Source of the DNA: Gillisella terrae
GTDB taxonomy: Bacteria > Pseudomonadota > Alphaproteobacteria > Rhizobiales > Rhizobiaceae
Direction of reading: 5' to 3'
Length of the DNA stretch: 64,000 bases
Assembly: GCF_004801395.1 (NCBI RefSeq)
Contig: NZ_SSOA01000004.1
Location: forward strand, 124,001-188,000
Shown: in pieces, positions 42,605 to 52,445 of the stretch
Position numbering within the stretch: position 1 is the first letter of the stretch
Layout of the letters: each line of letters begins with the position of its first letter
Translations under genes and position numbers: made by a program
The notes under the pieces: model-generated
Database searches by the model: none
What the model was told of the DNA's origin: nothing
The model's input: the letters and a program-made list of their open reading frames with translations, nothing else

Positions 42605-43987
42605 ATGGTTTCGGGAAAGCCCCCACGCCGTTCGAAAACGACCGAAGAGCCGGTTATCATCGACCTGAAGGCAACGGAGGTTGCGCCAGGCAAGCCGGAT
42701 GAAAAGCCGCCTGAAGAGGTGCCTGAAGAGCTGGGGACCTCCGCAGAAACCACCAAGGAACCCGCAACAGAACCACCTGTGCCGCCATCCGAGCCACAAA
42801 AGATGGAGGCGGAACCAGCGGCCACGCCAGAACCGCCCACTTCAGAGCCAGAACCATCGGCCGAAAAACGCGCCACGGAGGACGAAGCCAAGTCCGTTTC
42901 AGACAATGAGGCACACCCCGCTGCCGAGACAAAAAGCTCTGAGACGGTGACCGAGGAAAGCACGGAGCGCAGCAACAGCACCTCCGCCTTTTCCGCCCAT
43001 GCGCCAAAGCCAGAGGAAGAGCAAGCGACACCAGCCGCCCCTGCCGCCACCACCAACACATCCAGCCTGCTGGCCGCAGGCATTGCCGGGGGCTTGATTG
43101 CCCTCATTGCCGCTGGCAGCATTCAATATGCTGGCCTTCTGCCTGCAATGGGATCGGGCAACAGTGACAAGGTCGCGGCCCTGAGCGCAGAGGTGGAGAG
43201 CCTGAAACAGACAGTGGCCAAAGGCCAGCCTGCCGCTGATACATCGGCTTTGGAAGCACGTCTCGCCCAGTTGGAAAGTGCTCAGCAAAATCCTGCCGAG
43301 ACCGTTGATCCGGCCGCGATAGCTGAACTTCAAACCAAGCTGGCCAGCACCGAGCAAACCATTGACCAGCTGAAATCAGATGTCACAGGCCGCATTCAGA
43401 GCCTGACCAGCGGCCAGACCGATCTCTCTGACAAGCTCACCGCCATTCAGACCAAGCTCGACAAGCCGCGCGACGATATAGAGGTTGCCCGCGCCATTGC
43501 CGCATCGGCGCTCAAAACGGCAGCGGATCGCGGTGGACCCTTCTTGGCCGAATTGCGCACGCTGGGCAGCATTGCGCCGGAAGATCCGGCCGTCAAAGCC
43601 CTTGAGCCGTATGCTGCCACCGGCACGGCATCACGGGCCGAGCTGTTGCAGCGTTTTGGCCCGGTGGCCGATAGCATTTTGTCTGCCATCAACCAACCGG
43701 CTGAAAGCGCCAATATTGGTGAGCGATTGATGGCCAGCGCCATGTCGATCATCAAGGTGCGCCCGGTGGGCAATGTTGCGGGTGATAGCCCATCGGCTAT
43801 TGTCGCCCGCATTGAAGACAAGATTCGCAATGGCGATCTCAAGGGCGCGGCCGCCGAGTGGGAAACCCTGCCGGAGGTGGGCCGAAACGTTTCCGCCTCC
43901 TTCAAAAAGGCCCTTGATGCCCGCATTGCTGTAGAAGCTCAGGTGTCCGATGCGCTGGCGCGCTCGGTTGCCGGGCGGCAAGGCTGA
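42605..43987 (+). CDS. Mic60/mitofilin-like inner-membrane protein
   Basis: Alphaproteobacterial relative of mitochondrial Mic60 (COG4223). It is a 460-residue protein with a long acidic Pro/Glu-rich cytoplasmic N-terminus (about 1-145), one membrane span (SLLAAGIAGGLIALIAAGSI, about 152-172), a coiled coil (ALSAEVESLKQTVAK through TKLASTEQTIDQLKSD) and a C-terminal mitofilin-like domain ending in VAGRQG. Mic60 bends the inner membrane and makes contacts with outer-membrane partners. Position between hemD and hemY is the reported alphaproteobacterial arrangement. Confidence 0.85.
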   Translation: MVSGKPPRRSKTTEEPVIIDLKATEVAPGKPDEKPPEEVPEELGTSAETTKEPATEPPVPPSEPQKMEAEPAATPEPPTSEPEPSAEKRATEDEAKSVSDNEAHPAAETKSSETVTEESTERSNSTSAFSAHAPKPEEEQATPAAPAATTNTSSLLAAGIAGGLIALIAAGSIQYAGLLPAMGSGNSDKVAALSAEVESLKQTVAKGQPAADTSALEARLAQLESAQQNPAETVDPAAIAELQTKLASTEQTIDQLKSDVTGRIQSLTSGQTDLSDKLTAIQTKLDKPRDDIEVARAIAASALKTAADRGGPFLAELRTLGSIAPEDPAVKALEPYAATGTASRAELLQRFGPVADSILSAINQPAESANIGERLMASAMSIIKVRPVGNVAGDSPSAIVARIEDKIRNGDLKGAAAEWETLPEVGRNVSASFKKALDARIAVEAQVSDALARSVAGRQG

Positions 43988-43998
43988 GGAGAAACAGC

Positions 43999-45600
43999 AT
44001 GATCCGTATTATTGTTTATGTTCTTCTGATCCTCGCCCTTGGTTTTGGTTTTTCGTGGCTGGCTGACCGGCCCGGTGAATTGCAGATCGTCTGGCAGGGC
44101 CAGTTGATCGAAATGAGCCTGACGGCGGCCGCCACCATCATCGTGGCGCTTGTTGCCGTGGTGATGATCGCATGGTGGCTGATCCGCACCATCTGGACCT
44201 CTCCCCATTCTGTTCGCCGCTATTTTCGGGCCCGCAAGCGCGATCGTGGCTATCAGGCCCTTTCAACCGGCCTCATTGCCGCCGGTGCTGGCAATGCGCA
44301 ATTGGCCCATCGGATGAGTTCGCGCGCGCGCGGGCTGATTCGGGCCGATCAGGAGCCTTTGATCATGATGCTGGAAGCGCAAACAGCAATCATCGAAGGC
44401 AAGCACGACCATGCCCGGCGCATCTATGAGCAAATGGTTGCTGATCCGGAAACCCGCGAGCTTGGCCTTCGTGGTCTCTATCTCGAGGCAACCCGGCTTG
44501 GAGCCCATGAGGCGGCGCGGCAATATGCCGAAAGAGCCGCAGAAGAAGCCCCCTATCTGCCCTGGGCAGCCACAGCAACGCTGGAACACCGCTGTCAGAC
44601 CAGCAATTGGGATGAGGCCATTTTGCTGCTCGACCGCCAGCGCGTGGCCGGTGTGAGCAGCCGCAGCGAGGCTGACCGCATGAAGGCCGTGCTGCTTACT
44701 GCCAAAGCCATGGATCTTTTGGATGGTGACCCGGCTCTTGCCCGCGAAAATGCCATGAACGCCTTGAAGCTTGCCAAGGATCTGGTGCCAGCAGCAACCA
44801 CCGCCGCCCGCGCCCTGCTGCGCGAAGACAATTTGCGCAAAGCCGGTTCCGTGCTGGAAAGCGCATGGAAGCTTGAACCGCACCCCGACATTGCACGGGT
44901 CTACGTGCGCGCCCGCAGCGGCGACGGGGCCATGGACCGGCTGAAACGGGCCGAACGGCTTGAACATCTCAAGCCCAACAATGTCGAATCCCTGATGATT
45001 GTCGCAGAAATGGCGCTGGAAGCGCATGATTTCACCAAGGCGCGCGCCAAAGCCGAAGCTAGCGCCCGCATGCGCTCAAGCGAGCGGGTGTTTTTGCTGC
45101 TGGCGGACATTGAAGATGCTGAAACCGGCGATCAGGCCCGCATTCGCTACTGGATGGCGCAAGCCCTGAAAGCACCGCGCGATCCAGCCTGGGTGGCAGA
45201 GGGTCAGGTGTCGGAAAAATGGCTGCCCTATTCGCCGATCACCGGCAAGCTTGATGCGTTTGAGTGGAAAGTGCCCTACGCACAAGTGTCAGGATCGATT
45301 GAGGACGGCACCGTGGTGAGTGGAGCCGCAGCACTTGCCGAACTTCCGGCGTTAGCCAAAGCAGATCAGATGAAGCCAGATCAGGTAAAATCGCCGCCGG
45401 CTGCCGGACAAACCACGGAGAAGCAGGAAAGCGTGAAGGTTGTCACGCCAAAACCTCTGCCCACCACGCCTGCGACTAAAAATGCAAATGGGGCCAAAGA
45501 TGTGCCTCCCGAGCCGTTCTTTGGTCGCCCGCCAGATGACCCCGGCGTGCGCAAGCCCGGCAACACTGCCGACGAAAAAGCCCGAATGAATATCTTGTGA
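43999..45600 (+). CDS. hemY: HemY-like membrane protein with TPR repeats
   Basis: A 533-residue protein of the HemY N-terminal family: two N-terminal spans (IRIIVYVLLILALGFGFSWLA and AATIIVALVAVVMIAWWLI) followed by a large TPR-like helical domain from about residue 90 (GYQALSTGLIAAGAGNAQLA). Despite the name it is not protoporphyrinogen oxidase; its role is unclear but it accompanies heme synthesis genes. The C-terminal 80 residues are low-complexity (KPLPTTPATKNANGAKD). It starts 11 bases after the mic60-like gene. Confidence 0.9.
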   Translation: MIRIIVYVLLILALGFGFSWLADRPGELQIVWQGQLIEMSLTAAATIIVALVAVVMIAWWLIRTIWTSPHSVRRYFRARKRDRGYQALSTGLIAAGAGNAQLAHRMSSRARGLIRADQEPLIMMLEAQTAIIEGKHDHARRIYEQMVADPETRELGLRGLYLEATRLGAHEAARQYAERAAEEAPYLPWAATATLEHRCQTSNWDEAILLLDRQRVAGVSSRSEADRMKAVLLTAKAMDLLDGDPALARENAMNALKLAKDLVPAATTAARALLREDNLRKAGSVLESAWKLEPHPDIARVYVRARSGDGAMDRLKRAERLEHLKPNNVESLMIVAEMALEAHDFTKARAKAEASARMRSSERVFLLLADIEDAETGDQARIRYWMAQALKAPRDPAWVAEGQVSEKWLPYSPITGKLDAFEWKVPYAQVSGSIEDGTVVSGAAALAELPALAKADQMKPDQVKSPPAAGQTTEKQESVKVVTPKPLPTTPATKNANGAKDVPPEPFFGRPPDDPGVRKPGNTADEKARMNIL

Positions 45601-45610
45601 AGGACATACC

Positions 45611-46102
45611 ATGCTGGAAAGGCTGAACGCCTTTATTCAAACCCTTGTGAACACATCGCAAAGCGGTGAGTTTGCCATGGATGACACCAGGGTGCTGATT
45701 GTGGCGCTTTGCTTTCAGGTGATGGAAGCCGATGGCACCATCAGCGAGGCCGAACGCAAGGTTTTGCGCAAAAGTGTGAAAGACCATTACCCGCTGGATA
45801 ACAGCAAGCTGGAGGCGCTTCTGGCGGCCGGAAAGCGGGCGGAAAATGAAGCGGTTGATTTTTACCACTTCACATCCGAGCTGAAACGCCGACTGGATAG
45901 TGACCAGCGGCTGGAACTGGTGGGTGTGCTGTGGGACATTGTTTATGCCGATGGCGTGCGCAATGAGATGGAAGACCACATCCTGTGGCGCATTGCCGAT
46001 CTACTGGCGGTGTCCGATCGCGACCGCATCATCTCGCGGCAAAATGCGGCAGCACGGGCCGGGCAATCTGGCGATATGGCCGGAGATAGTGATGCCCCCT
46101 GA
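45611..46102 (+). CDS. TerB-like (DUF2267/COG4103 type) protein
   Basis: A 163-residue all-helical protein of the TerB family named after tellurite resistance. The two repeated acidic metal-binding-type loops are FQVMEADGTISEAER and WDIVYADGVRNEME. In this isolated form the role is unknown. It is 10 bases after hemY, and its end overlaps the glutamine amidotransferase by 11 bases, so the hem cluster appears to continue as one transcript. Confidence 0.87.
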   Translation: MLERLNAFIQTLVNTSQSGEFAMDDTRVLIVALCFQVMEADGTISEAERKVLRKSVKDHYPLDNSKLEALLAAGKRAENEAVDFYHFTSELKRRLDSDQRLELVGVLWDIVYADGVRNEMEDHILWRIADLLAVSDRDRIISRQNAAARAGQSGDMAGDSDAP

Positions 46103-46853
46103 TCCCGTTGGGCGGCTGTCAGGGCGGCGGCCTGTTCTGATCGTTCTGCATCAGGAGCGTTCCAGTGCGGGCCGCGTGGGGCAAATGCTGCTGGAAAAAG
46201 GGTTTCCGCTCGATATTCGCCGCCCGGCGCTTGGCGATCGCCTGCCCGAAACCCTGGATAACCACAGCGGCGTTGTGGTGTTTGGCGGACCAATGAGCGC
46301 CAATGATCCCGAACATTTCGTCAAGCATGAGATCGACTGGATTTCCGTGCCGCTCAAGGAAAACCGTCCCTATCTCGGCATCTGCCTTGGCGCGCAAATG
46401 CTGGTGCGCCATTTGGGTGGCAGAGTGCAGGCCCATGCGAAAGAACTGGTGGAGATTGGCTGGTATCCGATCGAGCCGACGCAGCACGGCAGGCTTTTGA
46501 TGAAGTGGCCGAAGATGGTTTACCATTTTCACCGCGAGGGTTTTGATTTACCCCATGGCGCAACCTTGCTGGCCACGTCCGACACCTATCCCAATCAGGC
46601 CATTCGCTATGGCGAAAAGGCATTCGGGGTGCAGTTTCACGCCGAATTGACCCGCGCCATGATGCAGCGCTGGGTGGTGCATGGGGCATCGCGCTTTACC
46701 ATGCCCAATGCCCAAAAAGGCCGGGACCATCTGGAGGGGCGGATGATGTTTGACGCGCCCCTGAAAGCATGGCTCTCCGACTTCCTTGATCTTGTTTTCA
46801 AGGATGAGGTGTTACAGCATCGGACCGAAAAGTGGGAACCGGTTTTCGGATAA
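46092..46853 (+). CDS. Class I glutamine amidotransferase domain protein
   Basis: A 253-residue protein with a complete class I glutaminase triad: the nucleophile Cys in LGICLGAQML and the His-x-Glu in GVQFHAEL. VFGGPMSANDP marks the oxyanion region. It resembles GMP synthase-like glutaminases but lacks a synthetase domain. The ATG at 46092 lies inside the TerB gene (11-base overlap). The acceptor substrate is unknown. Confidence 0.9.
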   Translation: MPPDPVGRLSGRRPVLIVLHQERSSAGRVGQMLLEKGFPLDIRRPALGDRLPETLDNHSGVVVFGGPMSANDPEHFVKHEIDWISVPLKENRPYLGICLGAQMLVRHLGGRVQAHAKELVEIGWYPIEPTQHGRLLMKWPKMVYHFHREGFDLPHGATLLATSDTYPNQAIRYGEKAFGVQFHAELTRAMMQRWVVHGASRFTMPNAQKGRDHLEGRMMFDAPLKAWLSDFLDLVFKDEVLQHRTEKWEPVFG

Positions 46854-46876
46854 ATCCGATGCATAAACAAGAATCT

Positions 46877-48115
46877 CTATTTGAGGTCGGGATTTTCCAG
46901 CGTGTCAATGGTGCGCAATTTTGGAAATGCCAGCGCCCAAATCACGGATACCGCCAAAGTGCCAACACCGCCCACCACAACGGCGGCAACTGGCCCGATC
47001 AAATGGGCCATGGTGCCAGCGCGAAACTCGCCCAGCTCATTGGACGCTCCGACAAACACCGAATTCACGGCATTGACCCGGCCACGCACCGCGTCCGGAG
47101 TCCACAGCGCCAGCAGGGTTTCGCGGACATAAACCGAAATCATATCACCAGCGCCCATCACGGCCAGCGCAATCGCCGAAATCCACCAGACTTTCGAGAC
47201 GCCAAAAACCACCGTGGCAATACCGAAAATGGCAACCCCCAAGAACATCAGCAGGCCGGCGCGGTGACGGATTGGAAAGGTTGCCAGCAAGGTTGCCATC
47301 AAAATGGCACCGACGCCGGGAGCCGAGCGCAAGATGCCAAGCCCAAACGGCCCCATGGTTAAAATATCCGAGGCATAGACCGGCATCAACGCCACAGCAC
47401 CGCCCAGCAGCACCGCGAACAGATCAAGCGAGATCGCACCCAGTACCACTTTTTCGTGGCGGATGAACTTGAACCCCGCCAGCAGATAGGTCAGGGTCTT
47501 GGGCTCATTATTGGTTCTTTGGGCTGGCTTGGGCACCAGCAGAATAAACACAGTGCCAGCCGCCATAAACACCAGCGCGACACCATACGCAACATTGGCA
47601 CCAACACCGTAGAGCAAGCCACCGGCAACCGGGCCCAGAATGGAGGCTGTCTGCCAGGACGATGCATTCCAGGCAAAGGAATTGGCCAGATCTTTCTCCG
47701 GCACCAGATTGGGGGCCAGAGATGACACCGCAGGCCCCATGAAGGCCCGCTCAATGCCAAAAATTGTCATGATCAACAGCACCGGAATCGGCGCAAACGC
47801 ATTGTTGATGGTCAAAACCAGCAGTGCGCCGACGCAGACAGCGCTAACACCCAGGCATATCGCGACAATGACCCGGCGATTGAAATGATCCGCAACCGTG
47901 CCTGTGACCAGCACCAGCAAAAGGGCGGGCAAAAATTGCACCAGACCAATCAAGCCAAGATAGAGCGCGTTGCCGGTCACTTCATACATCTGCCAGCCAA
48001 CAGAAACGCTGACAATTTGAATGGCGAAAGCCGCCAAAAACCGCGCCATGAAAAACTTCGCATAGGCAGCATGCCTGAATGCTGCGAAACGGTCAGCCTG
48101 TTGCAATACGGACAT
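46877..48115 (-). CDS. MFS transporter, EntS-like (MFS_3) type
   Basis: A 12-span inner-membrane transporter of 412 residues (from the ATG at 48115). [11 protein letters not shown] after span 2 and [22 protein letters not shown] are typical of the EntS/MFS_3 subfamily, which includes siderophore exporters. Substrate not known. The frame extends to an ATG at 48142, but that ATG lies inside a palindromic repeat, so the shorter form is preferred. It is convergent with the glutamine amidotransferase and divergent from yggT. Confidence 0.87.
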   Translation of the reverse strand: MSVLQQADRFAAFRHAAYAKFFMARFLAAFAIQIVSVSVGWQMYEVTGNALYLGLIGLVQFLPALLLVLVTGTVADHFNRRVIVAICLGVSAVCVGALLVLTINNAFAPIPVLLIMTIFGIERAFMGPAVSSLAPNLVPEKDLANSFAWNASSWQTASILGPVAGGLLYGVGANVAYGVALVFMAAGTVFILLVPKPAQRTNNEPKTLTYLLAGFKFIRHEKVVLGAISLDLFAVLLGGAVALMPVYASDILTMGPFGLGILRSAPGVGAILMATLLATFPIRHRAGLLMFLGVAIFGIATVVFGVSKVWWISAIALAVMGAGDMISVYVRETLLALWTPDAVRGRVNAVNSVFVGASNELGEFRAGTMAHLIGPVAAVVVGGVGTLAVSVIWALAFPKLRTIDTLENPDLK

Positions 48116-48136
48116 AGCAGTCAATTTCTCCGGCCA

Positions 48137-48241
48137 CGGCATAATTCTTTAAACCGGACTCGGTCTAAAGAATTATGCCGTAGATATAAAGTGCTACAGC
48201 AAATCTTTGTGCGCCATACATGGCGCACAAAGATTTGCTGT
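48137..48241. repeat. Two-hairpin intergenic repeat, copy A
   Basis: 105-base element. Hairpin 1: 48137-48156 pairs with 48161-48180 (one G-U wobble), sequence core CATAATTCTTTAAACCG. Hairpin 2: 48196-48216 pairs perfectly with 48221-48241, 21 bp with a 4-base loop. Linker: TAGATATAAAGTGCT. Related to copies B (58354-58457) and C (62455-62538). It lies between divergent genes, the MFS transporter and yggT. Confidence 0.85.
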
Positions 48242-48364
48242 CATGGGGATCTGGCGCGTCATCATACTTGCGTTAAACATGAATCAACGCAGCTGGCAAG
48301 GCAACACTTGCCCGATCCGGTCTCAATAGCTACATCTGCGGATAACACGCAAATGGAGACTGCC

Positions 48365-48658
48365 ATGCTGGCCCTGCTGAAAACGATTGACCTGGCCCTT
48401 GACCTTTACACCTGGATTCTGATTGCCAGCGCGATCTATTCCTGGCTCTACGCTTTTAACGTCATCAATTCCAGCAACCGGTTTGTCAATCAGATAGGCC
48501 TGTTCCTCTACAATGTAACCGAACCAGCTCTGCGTCCTATCCGCCGCATCATGCCTGATCTTGGCGGCATTGATATTTCGCCAATCATTCTGCTGCTGAT
48601 CATCTATTTTGTCCGTCAGCTGATGTGGAGCACGCTCGCCCCCATGCTGTTGATGTGA
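48365..48658 (+). CDS. YggT-family membrane protein
   Basis: A 97-residue protein with two membrane spans ([16 protein letters not shown], about 15-30, and [15 protein letters not shown]). The conserved motif of the family is [22 protein letters not shown]. Members are linked to cell division and osmotic homeostasis. The ATG at 48365 has GGAG seven bases upstream. The gene is followed by a YggU-like gene, a pair conserved across bacteria; the end overlaps that gene by four bases (GTGA). Confidence 0.93.
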   Translation: MLALLKTIDLALDLYTWILIASAIYSWLYAFNVINSSNRFVNQIGLFLYNVTEPALRPIRRIMPDLGGIDISPIILLLIIYFVRQLMWSTLAPMLLM

Positions 48659-48966
48659 CCCTGCCTTACCGCACTTTCGACGATCACATTCGCCTCGCCA
48701 TTCGGCTCACGCCCAATGGCGGGCGCGACGATGTGGATGGCGTGGAACTGAACGGCAATGGGGAGGCGCATTTGAAAGTGCGCGTCAGCGATGTGCCGGA
48801 AAAGGGTAAAGCCAACAAGGCGTTGATTGCCTTTCTGGCCAAGCGGATCGGCATTGCCAAATCCACCATCACGCTTGTCTCTGGCGATACCGCCAGACAA
48901 AAAATCCTCCGGATCGATGGCGACCCGGAGGATTTGAAAGTCAGGCTCGAAAAGCTGACGGCCTGA
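48655..48966 (+). CDS. YggU/DUF167 family protein
   Basis: A 103-residue cytoplasmic protein of the DUF167 family with the diagnostic [24 protein letters not shown] and [16 protein letters not shown]. Function unknown. It begins with GTG at 48655, overlapping the yggT stop (GTGA), which indicates coupling. A longer in-frame start at 48625 would lie inside yggT. Confidence 0.93.
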   Translation: MTLPYRTFDDHIRLAIRLTPNGGRDDVDGVELNGNGEAHLKVRVSDVPEKGKANKALIAFLAKRIGIAKSTITLVSGDTARQKILRIDGDPEDLKVRLEKLTA

Positions 48967-48968
48967 TA

Positions 48969-49496
48969 TTATTTCTTGGCGCGCTCGATGGAATCAACGA
49001 TCAGCTGCTTGGCCACGTCCACGTCCATCCAGTCACCAATCTTGACCCACTTGCCGGGTTCCAGATCCTTGTAATGCTCAAAGAAGTGCTGAATCTGCTT
49101 CAGCGTGATCTCTGGCAGGTCGGTGTAGTTGTGGACCTTGTCATAACGACGGGTGAGCTTCTGCACAGGCACAGCAATGATCTTTTCGTCCTTGCCGCCA
49201 TCGTCTTCCATCAGCATAACGCCGATCGGGCGCACATTGATGACGCAGCCAGGAACCAGCGGGCGCGTGTTGCAGATCAACACGTCAATCGGGTCACCGT
49301 CTTCGCACAATGTGTGCGGCACAAAGCCATAATTGCCCGGATAATGCATTGGAGTGTAGAGAAAGCGGTCAACGATCAGCGTGCCGGCTTCCTTATCCAT
49401 CTCATACTTGATCGGCTGGCCACCAACTGGCACCTCAACGATAACATTGATGTCATCAGGTGGGTTCTTGCCGATAGAGATTGCATCAATACGCAT
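48969..49496 (-). CDS. ppa: Inorganic pyrophosphatase
   Basis: Family I soluble pyrophosphatase hydrolysing PPi to phosphate and driving biosynthesis. Protein of 175 residues with [28 protein letters not shown] and the metal-binding DGDPIDVLI. The frame extends to 49748; the ATG at 49496 ([15 protein letters not shown]) matches the usual start, with GGGG six bases upstream. It converges with the yggU gene. Confidence 0.96.
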   Translation of the reverse strand: MRIDAISIGKNPPDDINVIVEVPVGGQPIKYEMDKEAGTLIVDRFLYTPMHYPGNYGFVPHTLCEDGDPIDVLICNTRPLVPGCVINVRPIGVMLMEDDGGKDEKIIAVPVQKLTRRYDKVHNYTDLPEITLKQIQHFFEHYKDLEPGKWVKIGDWMDVDVAKQLIVDSIERAKK

Positions 49497-49621
49497 ATCT
49501 AACCCCATGGGATTGTTAAAATCCCCGGTGTCGTAAAGGGTTTCTGGTGGCAAATCAACTGGCCGTGAGAAGCATAGCCAAGAAAGCATGCACCGAGGCA
49601 ACCGAGAGCTGGATGCTGACG

Positions 49622-50131
49622 TCAGCGTTGCCAGACAAAACCAAGCTTCTTCAAGCTGACGTGGTCGAAATCCTCGGTCCCTTCCACCAGATCGACACCG
49701 CCATTGGAGCGAAAAAAGCTGACCGCAGAATCGCTGTCTTCCAGACACCAGGCCACCAATCCCTGATAACCAAAGGATTTTAGCGCGCGGCGGCTTTCGT
49801 TAAACAGCGCATAACCAAGGCCAACCCCCTGATATTCAGGCCGCATATAGATCTCGTAGATCTCGCCGTCATAGGGCAATGCCTGGGCTCGATTGAGGCC
49901 CAGCGTGGCGTAGCCTGCAATGGTATCGCCAATATCAACAACGAGAACAGTTGCGGGTCCATTGGTGGCTTTGCGCCACCAATTCGCATCCCGCCGCTCC
50001 ATCATTCGAGACAGCGGCTTATGCGGTATCACACCGGAGTAGCAATATTGCCACGCCTGCCGATGCACATCGGAAAGTGCGACTGCATCGCCCGGAGCCG
50101 CCGGACGCACGTCAATGGACAACGTTTTCAT
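49622..50131 (-). CDS. GNAT-family N-acetyltransferase
   Basis: A 169-residue acetyltransferase with the acetyl-CoA loop [23 protein letters not shown] (motif A, Q/RxxGxG). The substrate is not known. The region before the ATG at 50131 (in-frame ATG at 50158) could add nine residues. It is followed by ppa, with about 126 bases between. Confidence 0.9.
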   Translation of the reverse strand: MKTLSIDVRPAAPGDAVALSDVHRQAWQYCYSGVIPHKPLSRMMERRDANWWRKATNGPATVLVVDIGDTIAGYATLGLNRAQALPYDGEIYEIYMRPEYQGVGLGYALFNESRRALKSFGYQGLVAWCLEDSDSAVSFFRSNGGVDLVEGTEDFDHVSLKKLGFVWQR

Positions 50132-50360
50132 AACGCCACTCTGGTTGAGCCGGTGCAATAAGGCCGCCGTAACAGGGAGACGGACACGCCATCCCCGATT
50201 TCAAATTTTCTGCATGAATTCCATTAAAGCGATTCGGCCAAAAAGAATCATCGCAGCCAGCTTGAGACGCTCTTACCCACAGACTTTCATTAACCCCGTT
50301 CGTCGAAATTAACAGGTCATTAATCATTGCCACAAGAGTGCTCAGGAGTGATACGCACAA

Positions 50361-50392
50361 AAAAATGCCCCGTCCAAATCGGACGGGGCATT
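50361..50392 (-). terminator. Rho-independent terminator of typA
   Basis: A perfect 12-bp stem (AATGCCCCGTCC at 50364-50375 and GGACGGGGCATT at 50381-50392) with a 5-base loop lies about 30 bases after the typA stop. Read leftwards, it runs into an A-to-U tract (50359-50365). Confidence 0.9.
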
Positions 50393-50421
50393 CAATTTCA
50401 AATTAGCGAAGGAGCGGCTAA

Positions 50422-52251
50422 TCAGCCTTGCGCAGCACGTGCCTTGCCAAAACGCTTGCGGTCGTTGGCGTCGAGATAGAACTTGCGCAGACGGATCGAC
50501 TTTGGTGTCACTTCCATCAGCTCATCGTCCTGAATCCACGACAGGGCGCGGTCAAGCGTCATGCGGATTGGCGGGGTCAGCTTCACAGCTTCATCCTTAC
50601 CAGCGGAGCGAATGTTGGTGAGCTGCTTGCCCTTCAACACGTTCACTTCCAGATCGTTGTCGCGCGAGTGAATGCCGACGATCATACCCATGTAAACCTT
50701 GTCGCCTGGCTCGATGATCATCGGGCCGCGGTCTTCGAGGTTGAACATGGCGTAAGCCACGGCTTCACCGGACTGGTTCGACAGCAGAACGCCGTTGGAG
50801 CGACCGCCGATTTCACCCTTGTACGGCTGATAATCGTGAAACAGACGGTTCATGATCGCGGTGCCACGGGTGTCGGTCAGCAGTTCAGACTGGTAACCGA
50901 TCAGACCACGGGTCGGTGCGTAGAACACCAGACGCACACGATTGCCGCCAGAAGGACGCAGCTCGGTCATTTCAGCCTTGCGCTCAGACATCTTCTGAAC
51001 GACCACGCCGGAATGCTCTTCATCCACGTCGATCACAACTTCTTCGATCGGCTCCATCAGGGTGCCGTTCTCGTCCTTGTGCATCACAACGCGCGGACGC
51101 GAGACAGCCAGCTCAAAGCCTTCGCGACGCATGGTTTCGATCAAAACGGCCAGCTGCAATTCGCCACGGCCAGATACGAAGAACGAGTCCTTGCCTTCCG
51201 ATTCTTCAATCTTCAGGGCAACATTGCCTTCGGCTTCCTTGAACAGACGGTCACGAATCACGCGGCTGGTGACCTTGTCGCCTTCGGTGCCAGCCAGCGG
51301 GCTGTCGTTGACGAGGAAGGACATGGTAACAGTTGGCGGATCGATTGGCTGGGCAGCTAGAGCTTCTGTGACCGAAGGATCGCAGAAGGTATCAGCAACC
51401 GTGCCCTTGGACAGACCAGCAATCGCCACGATATCGCCCGCATGGGCTTCATCAATTGCAGTGCGCTCAATGCCACGGAACGCGAGAATCTTGGAAATAC
51501 GGCCGGTTTCAACAACCTTGCCGTCCTGGCTGAGAACCTTGACGGACTGGTTTGGCTTGATCGAGCCGGAATGGATACGACCGGTGATAACGCGACCGAG
51601 GAAGGGGTTGGCTTCCAGAAGGGTGCCGATCATGCGGAACGCACCGTCTTCGTCGCCAACGCTTGGCTCAGGAACATGTTCCAGAACCAGATCGAGCAGA
51701 GGAGCAAGACCCTGATCCTTTGGACCTTCTGGCGATACGTTCATCCAGCCGTCGCGGCCAGAACCGTAAAGGATTGGGAAGTCGAGCTGCTCGTCGGTAG
51801 CGTCCAAGCTTGCGAACAGGTCGAAGACTTCGTTGATAACTTCTTCATGACGACCATCGGGACGGTCGATCTTGTTGATCGCAACGATTGGGCGAAGACC
51901 AACCTTCAGCGCCTTGCCAACCACAAACTTGGTCTGTGGCATTGGGCCTTCAGAGCTGTCCACCAGAACGATTGCGCCATCCACCATCGACAGAATACGC
52001 TCAACTTCGCCACCGAAGTCGGCGTGGCCGGGGGTGTCAACGATGTTAACACGAACGCCCTTCCACTCAACCGAGGTTGCCTTGGCGAGAATGGTAATAC
52101 CGCGCTCTTTTTCCAGATCGTTACTATCCATCACGCGCTCTGCAACGCGCTGGTTTTCACGGAACGAGCCGGACTGCTTCAGGAGTTCGTCAACGAGGGT
52201 GGTTTTCCCATGGTCAACGTGCGCAATGATCGCAATATTGCGAATTTTCAT
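50422..52251 (-). CDS. typA: Translational GTPase TypA/BipA
   Basis: Ribosome-associated GTPase needed under stress and low temperature and for 50S assembly. With the ATG at 52251 it has 609 residues. P-loop [15 protein letters not shown], switch G2 [24 protein letters not shown] and NKIDRPD; C-terminal domains with [20 protein letters not shown]. The frame extends upstream to 52386 but the extra sequence is not typical. It is a single gene. Confidence 0.97.
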   Translation of the reverse strand: MKIRNIAIIAHVDHGKTTLVDELLKQSGSFRENQRVAERVMDSNDLEKERGITILAKATSVEWKGVRVNIVDTPGHADFGGEVERILSMVDGAIVLVDSSEGPMPQTKFVVGKALKVGLRPIVAINKIDRPDGRHEEVINEVFDLFASLDATDEQLDFPILYGSGRDGWMNVSPEGPKDQGLAPLLDLVLEHVPEPSVGDEDGAFRMIGTLLEANPFLGRVITGRIHSGSIKPNQSVKVLSQDGKVVETGRISKILAFRGIERTAIDEAHAGDIVAIAGLSKGTVADTFCDPSVTEALAAQPIDPPTVTMSFLVNDSPLAGTEGDKVTSRVIRDRLFKEAEGNVALKIEESEGKDSFFVSGRGELQLAVLIETMRREGFELAVSRPRVVMHKDENGTLMEPIEEVVIDVDEEHSGVVVQKMSERKAEMTELRPSGGNRVRLVFYAPTRGLIGYQSELLTDTRGTAIMNRLFHDYQPYKGEIGGRSNGVLLSNQSGEAVAYAMFNLEDRGPMIIEPGDKVYMGMIVGIHSRDNDLEVNVLKGKQLTNIRSAGKDEAVKLTPPIRMTLDRALSWIQDDELMEVTPKSIRLRKFYLDANDRKRFGKARAAQG

Positions 52252-52445
52252 AGTAAGGATCTCTGAGGCTTTGGCGTCAATGCCCAATGGCACGCCTGTT
52301 ACTTTGAGGCGCTCATACCTTGTTTTTTGCAAATGCGAAAGGGGGGCAGGCGATTCGATTCGCTCCACCACCCTTTCAAACGCCAATCTTTGCGCGCCAG
52401 GCGAGCAAATTTCATCAAATCGTCACAGAATATGTGACGAAATCC

